DNA of 64,000 nt from Hypholoma sublateritium FD-334 SS-4 (lineage: Eukaryota > Basidiomycota > Agaricomycetes > Agaricales > Strophariaceae). Every line of letters begins with the position of its first letter. Positions within the stretch are counted from its first letter, which is position 1. A program made the position numbers and the translations under genes. The stretch lies in the NCBI GenBank assembly GCA_000827495.1, contig KN817531.1, positions 508,444 through 572,443 on the forward strand, in the 5' to 3' direction. The notes beneath the pieces were generated by a model. It saw only the letters and a list, made by a program, of their open reading frames with translations, made no database searches and had not been told where the DNA came from. Below, in pieces: positions 1 through 11,608 of the stretch.

Positions 1-849
1 GCTGTGCAGACACAGCCTGCTTCGACAGGCGACGCTTCTTCATGTACCGCACACCATCGCACAGCTCGTGCTCTGGAGCCTCTGCTGGGATCCCAAGAAT
101 ATCGCGAATGGCGGAGACGTCCGCGGCCAGACCCTCCATGCGCTCGGCGAGCGCCGTTATTGCCTGAGCTGTGGCCTTGATGCCGTCGACTGCTGAGCTA
201 TCGGGGGCGGTGTTCTGCTGAGCCTGTTCTGCCTGCTGGGTCGCGTCTGCCTTCCGGGCGATGAGGGCTTCTTTCGCGTAGTTGAATACGAGATCTTGCC
301 GCGATGCGAGAAGATCCAATTTCTCCATGAGCTTTGCCGCGAGACGCCCCTGGCCGGGTACCAATGGCGATGAAGGTGTCGGGATTGGCTGGTTATGTAT
401 TCCATAGTTACTCGTTGAAGCAAATGTCGAATGAGCAGTGGGAACCGTTGGCGGAGTCCCACTTGTGAAAGTAGAATGACCACCGTGAGGTGCAAAGTTT
501 TCCCTTACGCTGGGTTGATGGGTGAAGTATCCAGGCTGGATATCCATGTCCACATGAGCAGTAGGCACATTTCTGTGCATATCTCTCGGGGAGGCGTTGA
601 AACGTAATTCGTTATCGTTGAATGGGAAGTTGGAGGGTGTGCGCTAGCGGCAACGTTGTGAACACAGTCGTATGAACGAATAACATGGAAGCTTACCACT
701 GTTCCCGGAGGTAAACTCCAGGCTGTAGGTTGGTGAGCGGCACCCGTCGAAGGTTGTACCGCTGGAGATGAAACGGTCGAGCGACGATGGTTGGGAACTC
801 GGTAATTGTTGAGATTGAAGCGTTCATCGAGTCTGTGATTTGGGTCCAT
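1..849 (-). CDS. Unknown-family protein, copy A (3' end outside window)
   Basis: I do not recognise the family. The start ATG at 849 opens MDPNHRLDERFNLNNYR, nearly the same opening as the neighbour copy B. Exon 1 (849-697) ends at a GTAAGC donor; a TAG acceptor at about 644 restores phase 0, and the frame then stays open to base 1, where the window cuts the gene. The middle holds a predicted helical stretch around EKLDLLASRQDLV and a second helix around ALAERMEGLAADVSAIRDI, both matched in copy B (EKLDLLVSRQDLV; TLAERMQSLTEGIAIIRDV). Ser/Thr/Pro-rich linkers lie between. No catalytic motif, signal peptide or membrane segment is visible. Copies A and B lie about 2.36 kb apart in the same orientation, so this is a tandem duplication. 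Nuclear or structural roles are only guesses. Confidence 0.6.
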
Positions 850-1162
850 CGCACTTCGTGACAGTTGCAGAGACAAGATATTGACTGAAACTTGCAGAGT
901 TGAGTGACCCAGCTAGGCCGAGCATTGTCTTATCCTGACAAGTGGCGTGGAACAGGCGTGTAAGAGTGTGTAAGTTTAGATCCAGTTACAGCCAAGAGCA
1001 GTATGTATTTGCGACAAAGCTCTGTTCTTACCTAATCCGCCAACCGGATCAATACGGGTAAGTCGATTGTCCTCCGTTGCTGTGACTGATTTTAATTCAC
1101 TGCAGCTTACTGCGCACTGCCTCGCACCGCTCATGCCACATGCCAAGAACCTGAATGAGCGC
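850..1162. other. Spacer between the tandem copies A and B
   Basis: No coding exon is seen here. The 3' flank of copy B in this spacer, roughly 965-1162, is also present in the decayed copy at 63.1-63.3 kb, so the duplicated DNA unit was longer than the coding region. Confidence 0.5.
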
Positions 1163-3215
1163 CTATTTTCCCGCAGTTGGCAAGCCCACATCACACTTCT
1201 CTATCCACTTCTGTATCGCCCCTGGGGAATTCCACAGCGAACTGCTCCGTCGCTGTCTTGCCCTCGCCCAGTCCTCTTCCCAACACCGTCGGATATCGAT
1301 ATCCTGCAGCTCCGCTTTCGTGGCCTCCCTCCGCCATGGACGCGTTTCGGTGGGGCTAGGCCACCGCACGTCTCCTTGGCGCCACCAGCTCCACGATGGC
1401 TGAGAGCTGGGACGCTCTTCGTTATTCACCGCTTCCTCTACCCGCTTGCGTTTCCCGCTGCGATTCGCTGCCACGTCATTGGTGACTCGCCTGGCCTCGG
1501 AGTGCGAGTGTTGCATGTCCCAAGCGGTGCTTACGGGACGATGAGTTGAAGTCGTTGGGATAACTTGTGGAACACTGCTGAACGATACCACCAAGGAGCC
1601 CGCTGGTGCTGTATCACGATTCTTGCCTGTGTCTACGAGATCGAGGGGTGGAGCTGTTGTCGATATCTTCAAGCGCTTCGCCGGGGGAGAATTTCGGATT
1701 TCTCGGGCTGATTGGCCGGTCAAATCGACACGAGTCGCCGCGGGCAAAGTTACCTCGGCGTGCGCATGGACTACTGGTGAGCCGTCATGTCTCTGCAGAT
1801 CTTCGGGCCTGGGGCTCTCACATTCTAGGAACAACATAAATATATCTCTGGAAACGCTGGTGAAGAATGTGGAAGCTTACGATGCCGCGGTGACTTCGTC
1901 AGGTCTATAAGAATAACAGGACTTGCACCATTGTTGTACCCAGATTCGGTGGTAATGATTGGATGCGGAGAGGGTGCGCGCCCCGATATTTCTACATCTT
2001 TCATATTGTAGCTCACGCGTTGTTCTATTATTGCATTTAAGACGGGTATAAGCAGCTATCTCAACGAACAAGCCATCGACAATGTCAAACACTTGCCTTC
2101 GTTGGATTTTGCCCCACTCAAGCTGAGATCGCGTATTTTCCCTGTATTCGCCTCAGGCTCCTTGACGCGTTCCATAAACTCGGCGAAGTCAACCTCCATA
2201 CTGTGCAGGCGCTCAATGATGCTTCTCCGGCGCACCGTGTCCCCACTTAGACGTGCGCTGGACTCTCTTTCTATAGGAGAGGCAGCGTCTTCGTCCTCAT
2301 CGACGACAATGGCGTTGTCGGCGGTCGTCCCTGCTGGAGTACCGAGGTGCGGGGTGGCAGGCAGAGTTGACCTCGACAAGCGGCGCCCTTTCGTTTTTCG
2401 CAGGTCTTCACGCAGCCCGGGCGCTGGCGACTCTCCCGAGATTCCGAGCACATCGCGAATGATAGCAATGCCCTCCGTCAGGCTCTGCATGCGTTCCGCG
2501 AGCGTCGATATCGCCTGCACCGCCACCGTCGTACCGTCGACAGTCGAGATTCGAGGCACGTCGCTGGTGCTTTGTTGTTTAGGCCGTGTTCCTCGGTGCG
2601 CCGATCTTCCGTCTTGCCCCATTAGAGATTCTCTGGCGAACTTGACCACAAGGTCTTGTCGAGAAACAAGAAGATCCAGTTTTTCCAGTAGCTGCGTCGT
2701 GAGACGACCATTTGCCGGTACGGCTGACAATGGTGGGGTGGGTATCAACAGGGCATGCACGCTATTGGCGAGAAAAGGAGACGTCGAATGCGGAATGAAA
2801 ATTCCGGGATGGCTTGCACCGGTAATGGTGTAGTTGTCGCGCAGTGGTGTCGCTTCAGGGGCCGCTGGGGGAGAGACCGTGAATGGAATAGCCTGGATGG
2901 TGGATATATCTCCCGGAGTAGTATGTACATCCCTGTATATATCTCCTGGGATATTACTCTGATGTACTACATGATCACCAAAAGGAACATTGATCGCGGA
3001 GAGCTGTAGCGATATTAGTACTGTGGCCGCAAAAATCAACGAAGTTACAAGCTAACCGTAGATCTCGGGGCTAGGGTCCGTCTGGGAGGCCGCACAGAGG
3101 CGCTCGTGGAAGCCTGCGGTACGGATACGGTGGTGCTCGGGCGACGCTGGCTAGGATCTCGGTAGTTATTCAGGTTGAAGCGTTCATCTAGGAGTCTATG
3201 AGGCTGATGATCCAT
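1163..3215 (-). CDS. Unknown-family protein, copy B (612 aa, four exons)
   Basis: Same unknown family as copy A. Four exons (3215-3057, 3003-2097, 1991-1881, 1824-1163) sum to a whole number of codons. The second intron (1992-2096) uses a GCAAGT donor, so it is a GC-AG intron. The start is the MDHQPHRLLDERFNLNNYR opening, chosen because copy A begins the same way. The N-terminal half is Ser/Pro-rich, with two predicted helices around EKLDLLVSRQDLVVKFA and AERMQSLTEGIAIIRDV and a coiled-coil-like stretch near RSIIERLHSMEVDFAEFM. The C-terminal third is basic and Trp-rich (SWSWWRQGD ... KAELQDIDIRRCWEEDW) with two short repeats of the type V-x-L-x-DLT (VILIDLT, TRVDLTG). No enzyme motif is seen. 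A decayed copy of exon 4 plus 3' flank lies at 62.75-63.3 kb in the opposite orientation. Confidence 0.6.
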
Positions 3216-6200
3216 AATTTGAGCAACTCGGGGCTATAGCAGCAGAAGCCCTCGTCTATGATCTCGTATTATTGAGGTATCCCAAGGGAACAGGCAGCGA
3301 TTTGCTTCAGACTGGGATGGAATGAGAGTCGCGCCGGGAAATTCCCGGCTCACTCTGTCAAATGCCCAGATCAATCAATCCGAAGTCGGCGAACTGCCAT
3401 GAGGTGCCATGAGATCGCCCGCGCAAACCAGCTGACCAGATATATGGTCCGTGAGTATCATGAATTGATGCAGACTTCTGAAATATCTCCATCTTGAACG
3501 TGCGTATGGGCGCTTCGACCGTTGTCTTGGCACGATATGGACGATACCGCCGGGCGCCTAATGAAATGATCGCATTGTGATCAGGTTCCTACTGAGACCT
3601 CAGTGATTTACACCAACGAGGCGCTGATTGTCCCGTCCAATTGAAGTAACTGAAATTTGGAATCGACGCCGGCAGTCCATCGGTCCCATGATAAAAATAC
3701 AGTGATTTGAAGCCTCCTTAGCTACACGAGCTGTCCCCGGAACGAATGCCGAACCTCGATAAAGTGTCAGCGTGTCACCGGTTCACAGATGTGCTCACCT
3801 GTGTTCACGACGAACAATCAACTGTCAATTCGGCGGAAAAGTTGGTCTGTGTGTCAATGAATGTGTTACCTAGGTTATTCCAGTAACTTCTCTTCAAAGT
3901 CAATTTGCAAAAACTTGTTGCATGCTTTCTACTACATTTTATTTGCTTGTTTAGAACAGAAACAGCTCAGATTTATTTCCCTGTCAATACACAATGAATT
4001 CAGCGGTGCAAGCACCAAAATGCGACATTTGGATAGTCTAGAGGAGATATGTTAATATCTAACATGAAAGTAACGTTCTCGCTTTAATAATTATCGCTAT
4101 CTTTATTGTAATACAAAACATGGTCAACATACCGGGAGATGCGAGGACTACGCAATTCGGTCTACTAATTAAGAGATGTCGACACGGGTGAGGTTTATAT
4201 ATGTCAGTCCATCCGACTCAACGTCGGATGGATTGAGGAGTGCATAACAGCTTGCCGGGATCCAGTGCGGTGTCCTTCTCCATACTAGGACGGCGGATGC
4301 GCTGCTGCCACTTACGGTCTCTACGTTTGTAGATACCCCAGGGCGCTGCGGGAGATGGCGGTCGTAAGACGGAATGGCATGGAATAGGCTCAGGCAGGCG
4401 GTTCTTGAGCCTTGCACGCAAGACGCGTGCTTCTCCCAGAGCCTGGAGGTGTGGATGCGCTGATGCTTCGATTACAGTAGCGACCATCGCCTTAAGAGAC
4501 ACTGGCGAACCCCCCAGAGCGCTTCAAGCGACATGCCATATTCGCTCCGCTGCACCCACCCGCCGCCCCGGCGTTCGCAATTAACGCGCTCCGCCGGCTG
4601 CTGAGCGCTGCGCGCTCGAGACAGCCGTTGGTTCTTGGAATCGCTGCGCGTTGGATTCCGGCGCACCCGCGGGTGGATGTTGGGATCGGGAGAAGGTTTT
4701 CATGGGCGTAGGAGCTCCAGTCACAAGGTCATTGTGTTCATTTTCTATACATTCCGCCAGCTAAAGCACCGACCGCGCCTAGGTAAGTACACGAACATCA
4801 CGCAGCTTGGCTGTGCGCCGACATCTGGGGTGACAGCGTGCACTCTGCGCCGTTTCTGAGGACAGTGAGAGGGGAATTACGGTACTTGATGATCCTGTTG
4901 GTTCGTTCGATCTGCGTGCGGCCATTGTAAGTAATTTGGGATGGATGGTTCGGCACGGCACGGCATAAAAGGGCCGGGATCAGCAGGCCCACGGCCTAGA
5001 ACTGAGAAGCCGGTGACTATCAAATTAGAATCAAAATCAAAAACGTAGGGGATGGAATCTGTAAAGGAGACTAGCGCTCGCCCGCCATGGGCTATGTGTT
5101 TAGAAGAAAAAAGGAGAGCACATCAATATCCTGATTTTATGATCTAGGTATCAGGTAACAACAGAACAGGGCAAGGAGTCGTGCGCTCTGCTGCGATCTG
5201 CACGGGTTAAGTACTTCGAAATTGCTGATTTTGCTTGCCTTTTGGTTGTCCCAAGGTTGGCCTCTATACAACCTCTATATGTGAAATCGGAAACAAATAT
5301 ATAATAAACATCTATGATTGCCGTGCCGCTCTCGTTCTGGCGGAGTTTTCCCCCTGAATGCCAGCATGAGGTTTCTAAACACGCTCTCATGCAATGTGAG
5401 GATAAATTTTGATTAATCTCGATGTTAAGGCCATGAAGAGTCAGACGAGTCTAGCAGAGTAATGCTAGCCCGTTTCGTGCTATGAGTAACCCAAGGTGTA
5501 TAGAAAGATACACCATGGGGTCCTGGAGTGGGGCCCGTCACCCGTCAAACGGAAGTGGTCTGTAATCGGAAGCCCAGTAGGCAAGCGGCGAGCTCTGCGG
5601 TAAAGTCATCCCTCGAATTACCGTACACCGAATAAAGGAGGGTAGGCCCCAATATTATTATAAAAACCCCGTAATTGCTTCGGATTGGTTACTGGGGACT
5701 ACAAATCATAGTACTGTGTAATACTTCCGATGCAGCTCCACGGTACACATCTTCAGAAACATTCCTGCTTTCCATCATTTATGAAAAAAGAAGTGTTACG
5801 TTGCGTCTGACTACACATGATTTTTATGACTGCACGATACCGATAAAATTAGCTCAAAGGGGTTTTAGTTGGTTTCTAGATGACGGAGTAAGTATCGGCG
5901 TTGTCGCGCACTGGTCACGGTCTGTGCTGAGATGCAGACTCCCCTTTCCACTTTGAAAAGTCATGCACGAACTGCGTTGCCGATAGGGCCAGAGTTGAGG
6001 CGCACCATATCGGTGAACTTGAATTGTAGTGATCCTCAGGTCCACCAGTTCTACTGAAAGGTCTACGTGAACCATCAGCAAAACAGGAATTTTACTGTGA
6101 GCCCTGATGGGTTTGGAGATTGCCGGCGGTTACGTAAAATGCATTCGATGGCTTATACTGTCTGATTTGGCCTTGGGGCCAACGACCTTCCTTGAGAACT

Positions 6201-6567
6201 GTGTGGTCTGTCTGATTTCATATTGTAGAAATTATGCAAGGACTTTGAATACATGTAGATTCTGTTTATGCCTGTTATCATAATGACAATCCAATGACAA
6301 GGTGTGCCCACCAATAGCGCATATTGATATGTATCTTGAGGGCCCTTGTAGACCTTGCCCGTGCTGAAAAGTCTTTCATCATGTGACAAGAATGTGCTCC
6401 GGGCTCCCCGGGTCCCGGGAGGGAGCGGCCGTCAGCGCTGACTCGGACGATGCGACGAATGTAGTAACACAAAGTATATTTTGGGAATGTTTGAACACAG
6501 TACACGGACAATACTATCTATTTTTTGGAGACAGGCCACCTCCTGAGAAGGTGTAAATAAGCATAGA
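3216..6567. other. Gene-poor stretch
   Basis: I find no exon series with matching splice sites and no recognisable protein motif in this 3.3 kb. Only short open frames of mixed composition occur on both strands. The first few hundred bases are the upstream region of copy B. An AT-rich block lies at about 3.85-4.15 kb. Confidence 0.4.
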
Positions 6568-6989
6568 TTAGACGTGTAGATAGTTTAGGACATACCCAAC
6601 TTCGAGGAGACGGTCCTTGAGGGTAATATACTGCCTTCCGATGTGATTGGCTGCACGGCCGCAACAGTCGTCTGCCGGCGTGAAAGTCGGGTTGCGTCGG
6701 TCGAGCGTGAAGGACAAGACCCCCAAAAATTCGCCTTGCGTGCTCGAATTTGAGTAGAGATGGGATATCGCCTCACGGCGCGACCCATGCGGCGTCGACC
6801 TGTTCAGCAGGTTTTCGACGCATGTTAGCATGATCTCGATTCGAGTGAGACGACTTACATTATGGCCAGGTAAGCACCTTGGGCCGGAAGATCGTGCGAG
6901 ATCTTTCCAAGGGCGATGTACGCCCACTTAGATAGTTTGAGGTGATGTTTGGCCTTACAGGCCTCTTGGAGAATGGTAATGACTATCAT
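6568..6989 (-). CDS. Small two-exon protein or gene remnant (120 aa), unknown
   Basis: Two open segments join cleanly: exon 1 6989-6859 and exon 2 6799-6568, with a 59-bp GTAAGT...CAG intron and phase 2 preserved, giving 120 residues and a TAA stop. The reading (…SKWAYIALGKISHDLPAQG… then …HIGRQYITLKDRLLEVG…) has the composition of a folded protein rather than noise, but I cannot name a family. The start Met (6989) is uncertain because the frame stays open upstream, and a CAG acceptor-like site lies at about 7030, so a missing 5' exon is possible. It could be a fragment of a larger decayed gene, as the surroundings are gene-poor. Confidence 0.35.
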
Positions 6990-7759
6990 AAAGCGGGTCA
7001 CGGTGGTGGGCTGAGCAAAGCGGAGCGGCTGTGGGGTGGACGATGATACTGGGATGACGGTTTATGAGAAGTAGAGTTGTTTATGGTGTCCGTTTATATG
7101 TGATTTGACTGCGAGAAAGTGACAAAGTTAAATGTGTCACTCTGTACAGTTTATACCTATGTAATACATGTACGCGCTTATTTGGTGTGGCCCTCTGGTT
7201 ATATATATATATCCCTCCATCATCCAATAAATAATTAGCTTGTATCTCCGCCTTTCGTCGCATGTGGTGGTGATGGTAGTGCGAGAATGCTGACGGCTCT
7301 TTGTTCGACAGAGCGCGTTGTAGCCTGGTGTCGTGCGCTCCTGCTTCGTGAGCGCCCGTCTATTAGGTAAGTCACGGTGTTTCCCCTAGTCCTCAATAAA
7401 TAATTAGTTTATATCTCCACCATTTTGCGCATGAAGTTGTCTTTATGCGAGGATGGTGGAGGTACCTACCAATCCTTTCTTATTGAGAGATGGGGAAAGA
7501 CTTGAGGGCAGGAATGTACAGGAACACGGTACTTTGCATACCACCTGGAATTAGTGCTTCAACCAGGTCTGGATCTTACCAACTCTTAAATGCATCCTAT
7601 TCTGCTGAGCTGCACCCGGCCATAAAACGCACACAACACAGCACGACATGCAAAAATCGAGACGAGATATTGCATCGACTTGCATTAATCAAATATCATT
7701 TATATACTACAACAGACTATATACGTAGAAATGAGAGCAGACAGGACCCCTGAGGCGCT
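6990..7759. other. Non-coding stretch with AT microsatellite and diverged direct repeat
   Basis: No gene is seen. It contains a short (AT)n tract at about 7200-7211 and the two related segments listed separately at 7225 and 7394. Confidence 0.4.
7225..7432. repeat. Diverged direct repeat, two copies 169 bp apart
   Basis: Segments beginning at 7225 and 7394 both start CAATAAATAATTAG, continue with a TATCTCC block and end in CGCATG after about 38 bases. The spacing is 169 bp. This may be part of a short tandem array or a small non-autonomous element; no ends were resolved. Confidence 0.45.
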
Positions 7760-9830
7760 AAACGCAAGCTTCACAGCTCACGTTCCGCGTCCGGCCCATG
7801 CTGCAGCGGTGGAGAGGTGGCTGGGACAATTATGGCGTGAAACGTCGGCTTCATAGCTCACATTTCGTATAGCGGAGGGGCGATACGGCGAGCGGAGCGA
7901 CGGCGATGCGATACGCAAGTTGGGTCCCGGATGGGCGAGGCGGGGTGGAACAGTGGCGTCGTTGCGGGCTAGGGCGATGGGGAGCGGGAGAAACGGCGCC
8001 GACACAACTTGCGCAGTCCGGGTCCAAGCAGATGGAGCGGCGAGAGCGGCACGGAACGGCCCCCGCGCGAGCTTTACAGCTCATGTGGACGCGGCGAGGG
8101 CGGTATGGGAGGGCTGCGGTGGTGGGCTATGAGACCCGCAAGTGTCGATAGGCACGACGATGCCCAGAAAGGGAGGGGCTGGGATGTACTACGCCCGCGC
8201 GAGTAATGCACCCCGCGATCACTTCGCGACGGGTCGTCGATTGAAGCCCACCCCGCGCCCATGCTGCGCTCCGCAGGTGCAGCGGGGTGTTCGTAGCTTC
8301 GGAGAGCCCCAGCACGAGCGTATTGGCTTGCAGAGGTCGCGGCGGGTCGTGCGGACGCAGATCGCGGGTCGGCGGGGCCCTGTGTAGCCCATTCGCGCAC
8401 CGCCGCCCAAGCTCACGATCGTGGCGGCGCACGCGCTGGGAGCCCTCCAGCGAGGTGGGCGAGCACCGAGGGGCGGAGACACACCTTGTGCGTGCGCTCC
8501 GCCGGTCGGTGTGGGTCTCCGATGGGCAAGCAAGCGTCGAAGCTCGCGCGGGCGTCACGGCGGTGGGTTTAGGCTGTGGAGGGGCGGGGTAACATAGAAG
8601 GACGCCTACGAGAGCGTCGAAGCTCCCGCAGGCGCCCTGGCGACGTTTTGGAATGCCGGAGAGGCGAGACGCGAGGGACGGTGCGTGCGGAGGCCCCGCA
8701 CGCGTTGTCGCACAGTTCTTGAATGTCGGCGGGGTTGGCGGCAAGGAACGGCGCCTGAGCGAGCATCGAGGCTCACGGAGGCGCCTTGGCCGGGTGGTGG
8801 GCGTTCGGAGAGCGAGCCGGCCGTCGCGATGTTGTTGGGCGGTGAGGCGGCGGAAGCACCGGCGCGTTGTCGAAGAAGAGCGCCTGGGGGAGCTGCGATG
8901 CTCGTGCAGCCGCGATGGCGACGGTCTCGCGCCGTTTGGGTGGGGCTGGGCCGCGGTGCGGAAAGCGCCCGGTGATGAATGCCAGCGGTGGCGGAGGTTC
9001 GAGGGTGGGCGGTATTGGGGGCGGAGGCGGGATGGTTGTGGAAAGGTGGGGCGGCATAGAACGACGTCTACGCGAGCACCAAAGCTCCCGCAAACGCCGT
9101 GGTGGCGTTTTCGAAGGCGGGAGAGGCGGAGATGCGGGGGAGGCGCCCACACAGGCTGCGATGCCCGCCCGCGCGCCATCGCGGCGTTCTTGGATGGCGG
9201 AGGCGTTGGGATACAAGGAACGGCACCTCCGGGAGCACCGAAGCTCACGAAGGCGCCTTCGTTCGATGGCGGGAGGCCGGAGACTGACCCGGTCGCGAAC
9301 AGAGCCTACCCGGGCAACAGCGCTTGCCCGGGCGTAGTGGCGGCGTTGTTGGACGACAAGGGGGTGGAAGCGGTGGCGCGATGTTGCGGAAAAGCGCCTG
9401 CTAGAGCACCGCTGCTCGTGCAGGCACCATGGCGGTGGTCGCGAGCGTTCTCGGTGGGTGTGCGTTCCGTGGAGCGTTACCGGCCAGGGCCTTCATTCGA
9501 TGGCCGGCTTTGGGAAGCCAGCGCTCGTCCCAGCATCGTGGGGGCGTATTTGGGCGATGAGGGGTCGGTTAGGTGGGGCAGGGTGGTGTGGAAGCCGCCC
9601 GGAGGTGCATGGGCGGTGGATAAGAGTGGTTTTGGGCAGCGGGATACAGCGCCGGGCCGATGCCGGGCGCTGCTGTTCGGAGATCGAGGGGTGGGCGAGC
9701 ACCGTGAGATTGGCGTCGGCGGCGTTTCGTGAGGTAGCGGGACATCGGCGAGAACGGCTGGGTGCGGCCGTCGTGCGCTGCTGTTCGGTGTCCAACGGGC
9801 GGCTGTCGAAGGGGCCGTGCAGCCCATCTC
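7760..9830. repeat. GC-rich degenerate higher-order tandem repeat
   Basis: The base composition changes abruptly to very GC-rich. Related units recur with a core like GAGCATCGAGGCTC-x-CGGAGGCGCC at about 8608, 8754, 8880, 9062, 9224 and 9394. Units 1 and 4 (CTCCCGCA-rGCGCC, then GGCGWTTT and GGAGAGGCG), units 2 and 5 (GCTCACG-rAGGCGCCTT) and units 3 and 6 (GCTCGTGCAG-, then GCGATGGCGACGG-like) match best, which implies an ancestral three-unit block of roughly 450-510 bp that duplicated. A second short motif, GCTTCACAGCTCACGT-like, recurs near 7767, 7847 and 8071. Long open frames cross the region on both strands, as expected in GC-rich DNA, and carry no domain. The right edge abuts the P-loop exon of the NLR-like gene. 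Confidence 0.6.
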
Positions 9831-9834
9831 CGCA

Positions 9835-11608
9835 AGCCACGGTGCGAGATGCGCCGCAAGCTGTGTCTTACCACTCCCCACGGGCCCGGAGAGACACAGT
9901 ATGTTACTGTCTCTGGATTTCGCAAGGGCCGTTTCTATCGGGAGGGATGGGTGGCGAAACGCCGGGGAGAAGAGCCATTCCGACACGAGGAGTGCGCTGG
10001 AGCGGTTGTAGNCCTCGTTGTCNAATGCTTGCGGGAGTGACATAACAAGCATATTGTGTTTGGGCANTTCAGGGTGTGCAGCTGNAAAAGGATAGGTGCT
10101 GATATATTAGCAACGTTTACCAGCTTTGACTATGTATGACTTACTCATGTGAGCAGAGCAACGGGCTCTCTCCGACTTCTTGTTGATGAGCGCGTCCGGT
10201 TTGCTTGCATCTTTTTTTTTTTTTTTTTTTTCCCCAGAAGATACCGCTCGCAACCTTCAAAGTATCGCAACCATGCTGTCACCTTGAATTCAAATTTATC
10301 TCTTGTGTAGACTGCAGCAACAGATGATTGGTCGTCTCATGAGAAGAATATATGACTTGGAGTTGCTTCGCCTCACCATTATCTATCGCCAGGAAAGTGT
10401 TTATAGCTTCTAACGTTTTGACTGCACCGCAAAGCATTTCCTGAACGAGCGTGGCCGCATTCTCGCCCAACTTTTCNAGTTGACGCGCTGAGATGTTCTG
10501 GTATGGNGTTAGTGCACCATTCAAAGCCCTCACACACGCNACCGTGTTCTGATTGATATTCCTAGTTGAAGGGTCCGTCACAGTCTATAGACAGTCNGTA
10601 GGTGCTTNAGGCCATGCTCTTGTATGCACATGCCTTGCGCACGCCCTCCGCCGCGCCTAGTACGAGATCTAGCAGGACCGCCAGCTGGTAAACTATCGAG
10701 TCAGCGTCTGCTCTCTGAAAATTGCGCAAGAATCTCACAGGTGACCCGTCCGCCTGGAACATATTGCGTAGGCCGACCAACTTGTCCGTGCTCCCGCGCA
10801 ACTCTACGAGCGTCTCAACCTGGCATTTTTCGACAAAGCGCTGGATGGAGGCCGCAGTGAGCGTGTTGTTGCGATCCTTCGCGGCTGTCTCGCGGATGCG
10901 CAGACTGAGCGTGATAACGTTGAAGGGTGGTCGNGAGGCACTCTTCGTTGGCGAGAGCGAGCTGCGCGGCCGCGTGGNTGAAGGTGGAACTTTGATGTCC
11001 ACAGGAGCCGACNCGGAGCGCTTGTGTCTGCCCAGCGCGGGGGCTTTGCGCGGCGAAAAAATGGGTGTCGCCGGGTATAGGACGAGATCGATGTCTACAT
11101 ACTGGATGAGTACAGCTAAGAAATGGGGAAATTAAGTTAATGTACTCACATGCGTCGTGCTCGTCGCCCGCTTCCTTCTGCNTCTCCATCAAATCATGCA
11201 CAGAATATGGGTCTGTCTTGCCNAGCACCNTTCTATTCCAGAGCATGTGGCTCCGCACCTCAAAGCGCACTTTCGAGGAATCCTTTAGATCCATACTACA
11301 GAGGGAGTCAAGAANTNTGGAAGATTTCTTGGATGAAAGCAACGCACATAGGCATGTTTTCTCCCCATTCGATAGAAGGACTGTTCTTCTTGTATTCCGT
11401 GCTGAATGACTTCTGCGTCTCGAGGCTTTCCAGATGGACAAAGGTCGATGCAATAGGCTGCCAACCTGATTGAGGAAGTCCGCGCACCCCTACAACTACA
11501 AAGTTGTTAAGTGTCGATAAAATTCTTCCNTTGCACAGATGCATGCATACTGTGGAACGATATTCTCTTCCGTTCTTCGAATTCGAGCTTCCTGAAAGAT
11601 GGAGCCAT
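9835..11608 (-). pseudogene. C2-domain/P-loop NLR-like (STAND) gene, truncated after Walker A
   Basis: Exons read on the minus strand: 11608-11551, 11495-11348, 11295-11150, 11115-10634, 10584-10283, then a P-loop exon inside about 10050-9835. The first three encode a C2-like beta domain (ISFHIVGVRGLPQS ... then RFEVRSHMLWNR ... GKTDPYSVHDLM). Exon 4 is a helical region with a basic Ser/Pro linker (…RPPFNVITLSLRIRE…). The last exon has ILCLSGPVGSGKTQLAAHL, a Walker A motif. Agaricomycete NLRs often have this order, C2 - helical - NACHT - TPR or WD40 repeats. Here no Walker B, NACHT remainder or repeat domain follows, because the frame enters the GC-rich repeat. The intron 10633-10585 has a GCATGT donor. 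Several N bases lie inside the exons, and the join from exon 5 to the P-loop exon is not resolved. Likely a broken cytosolic recognition receptor. Confidence 0.6.
10212..10233. repeat. Homopolymer T run (22 bases)
   Basis: A run of 22 T lies between the helical exon and the P-loop exon of the NLR-like gene. It could be an intronic polypyrimidine expansion, or an A-tail scar of a retroposed sequence read on the minus strand. Confidence 0.6.

Noticed and set aside
1067..2833. Plus-strand frames over the left-edge genes
   Set aside because: They are antisense shadows of minus-strand gene B, whose exons join in phase and match copy A.
8127..9732. Long open frames on both strands (373 codons minus, 359 codons plus) in the GC-rich region
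   Set aside because: They overlap each other, have Arg/Pro/Gly-dominated composition without any domain, and follow from the lack of AT-rich stop codons in a GC-rich tandem repeat.
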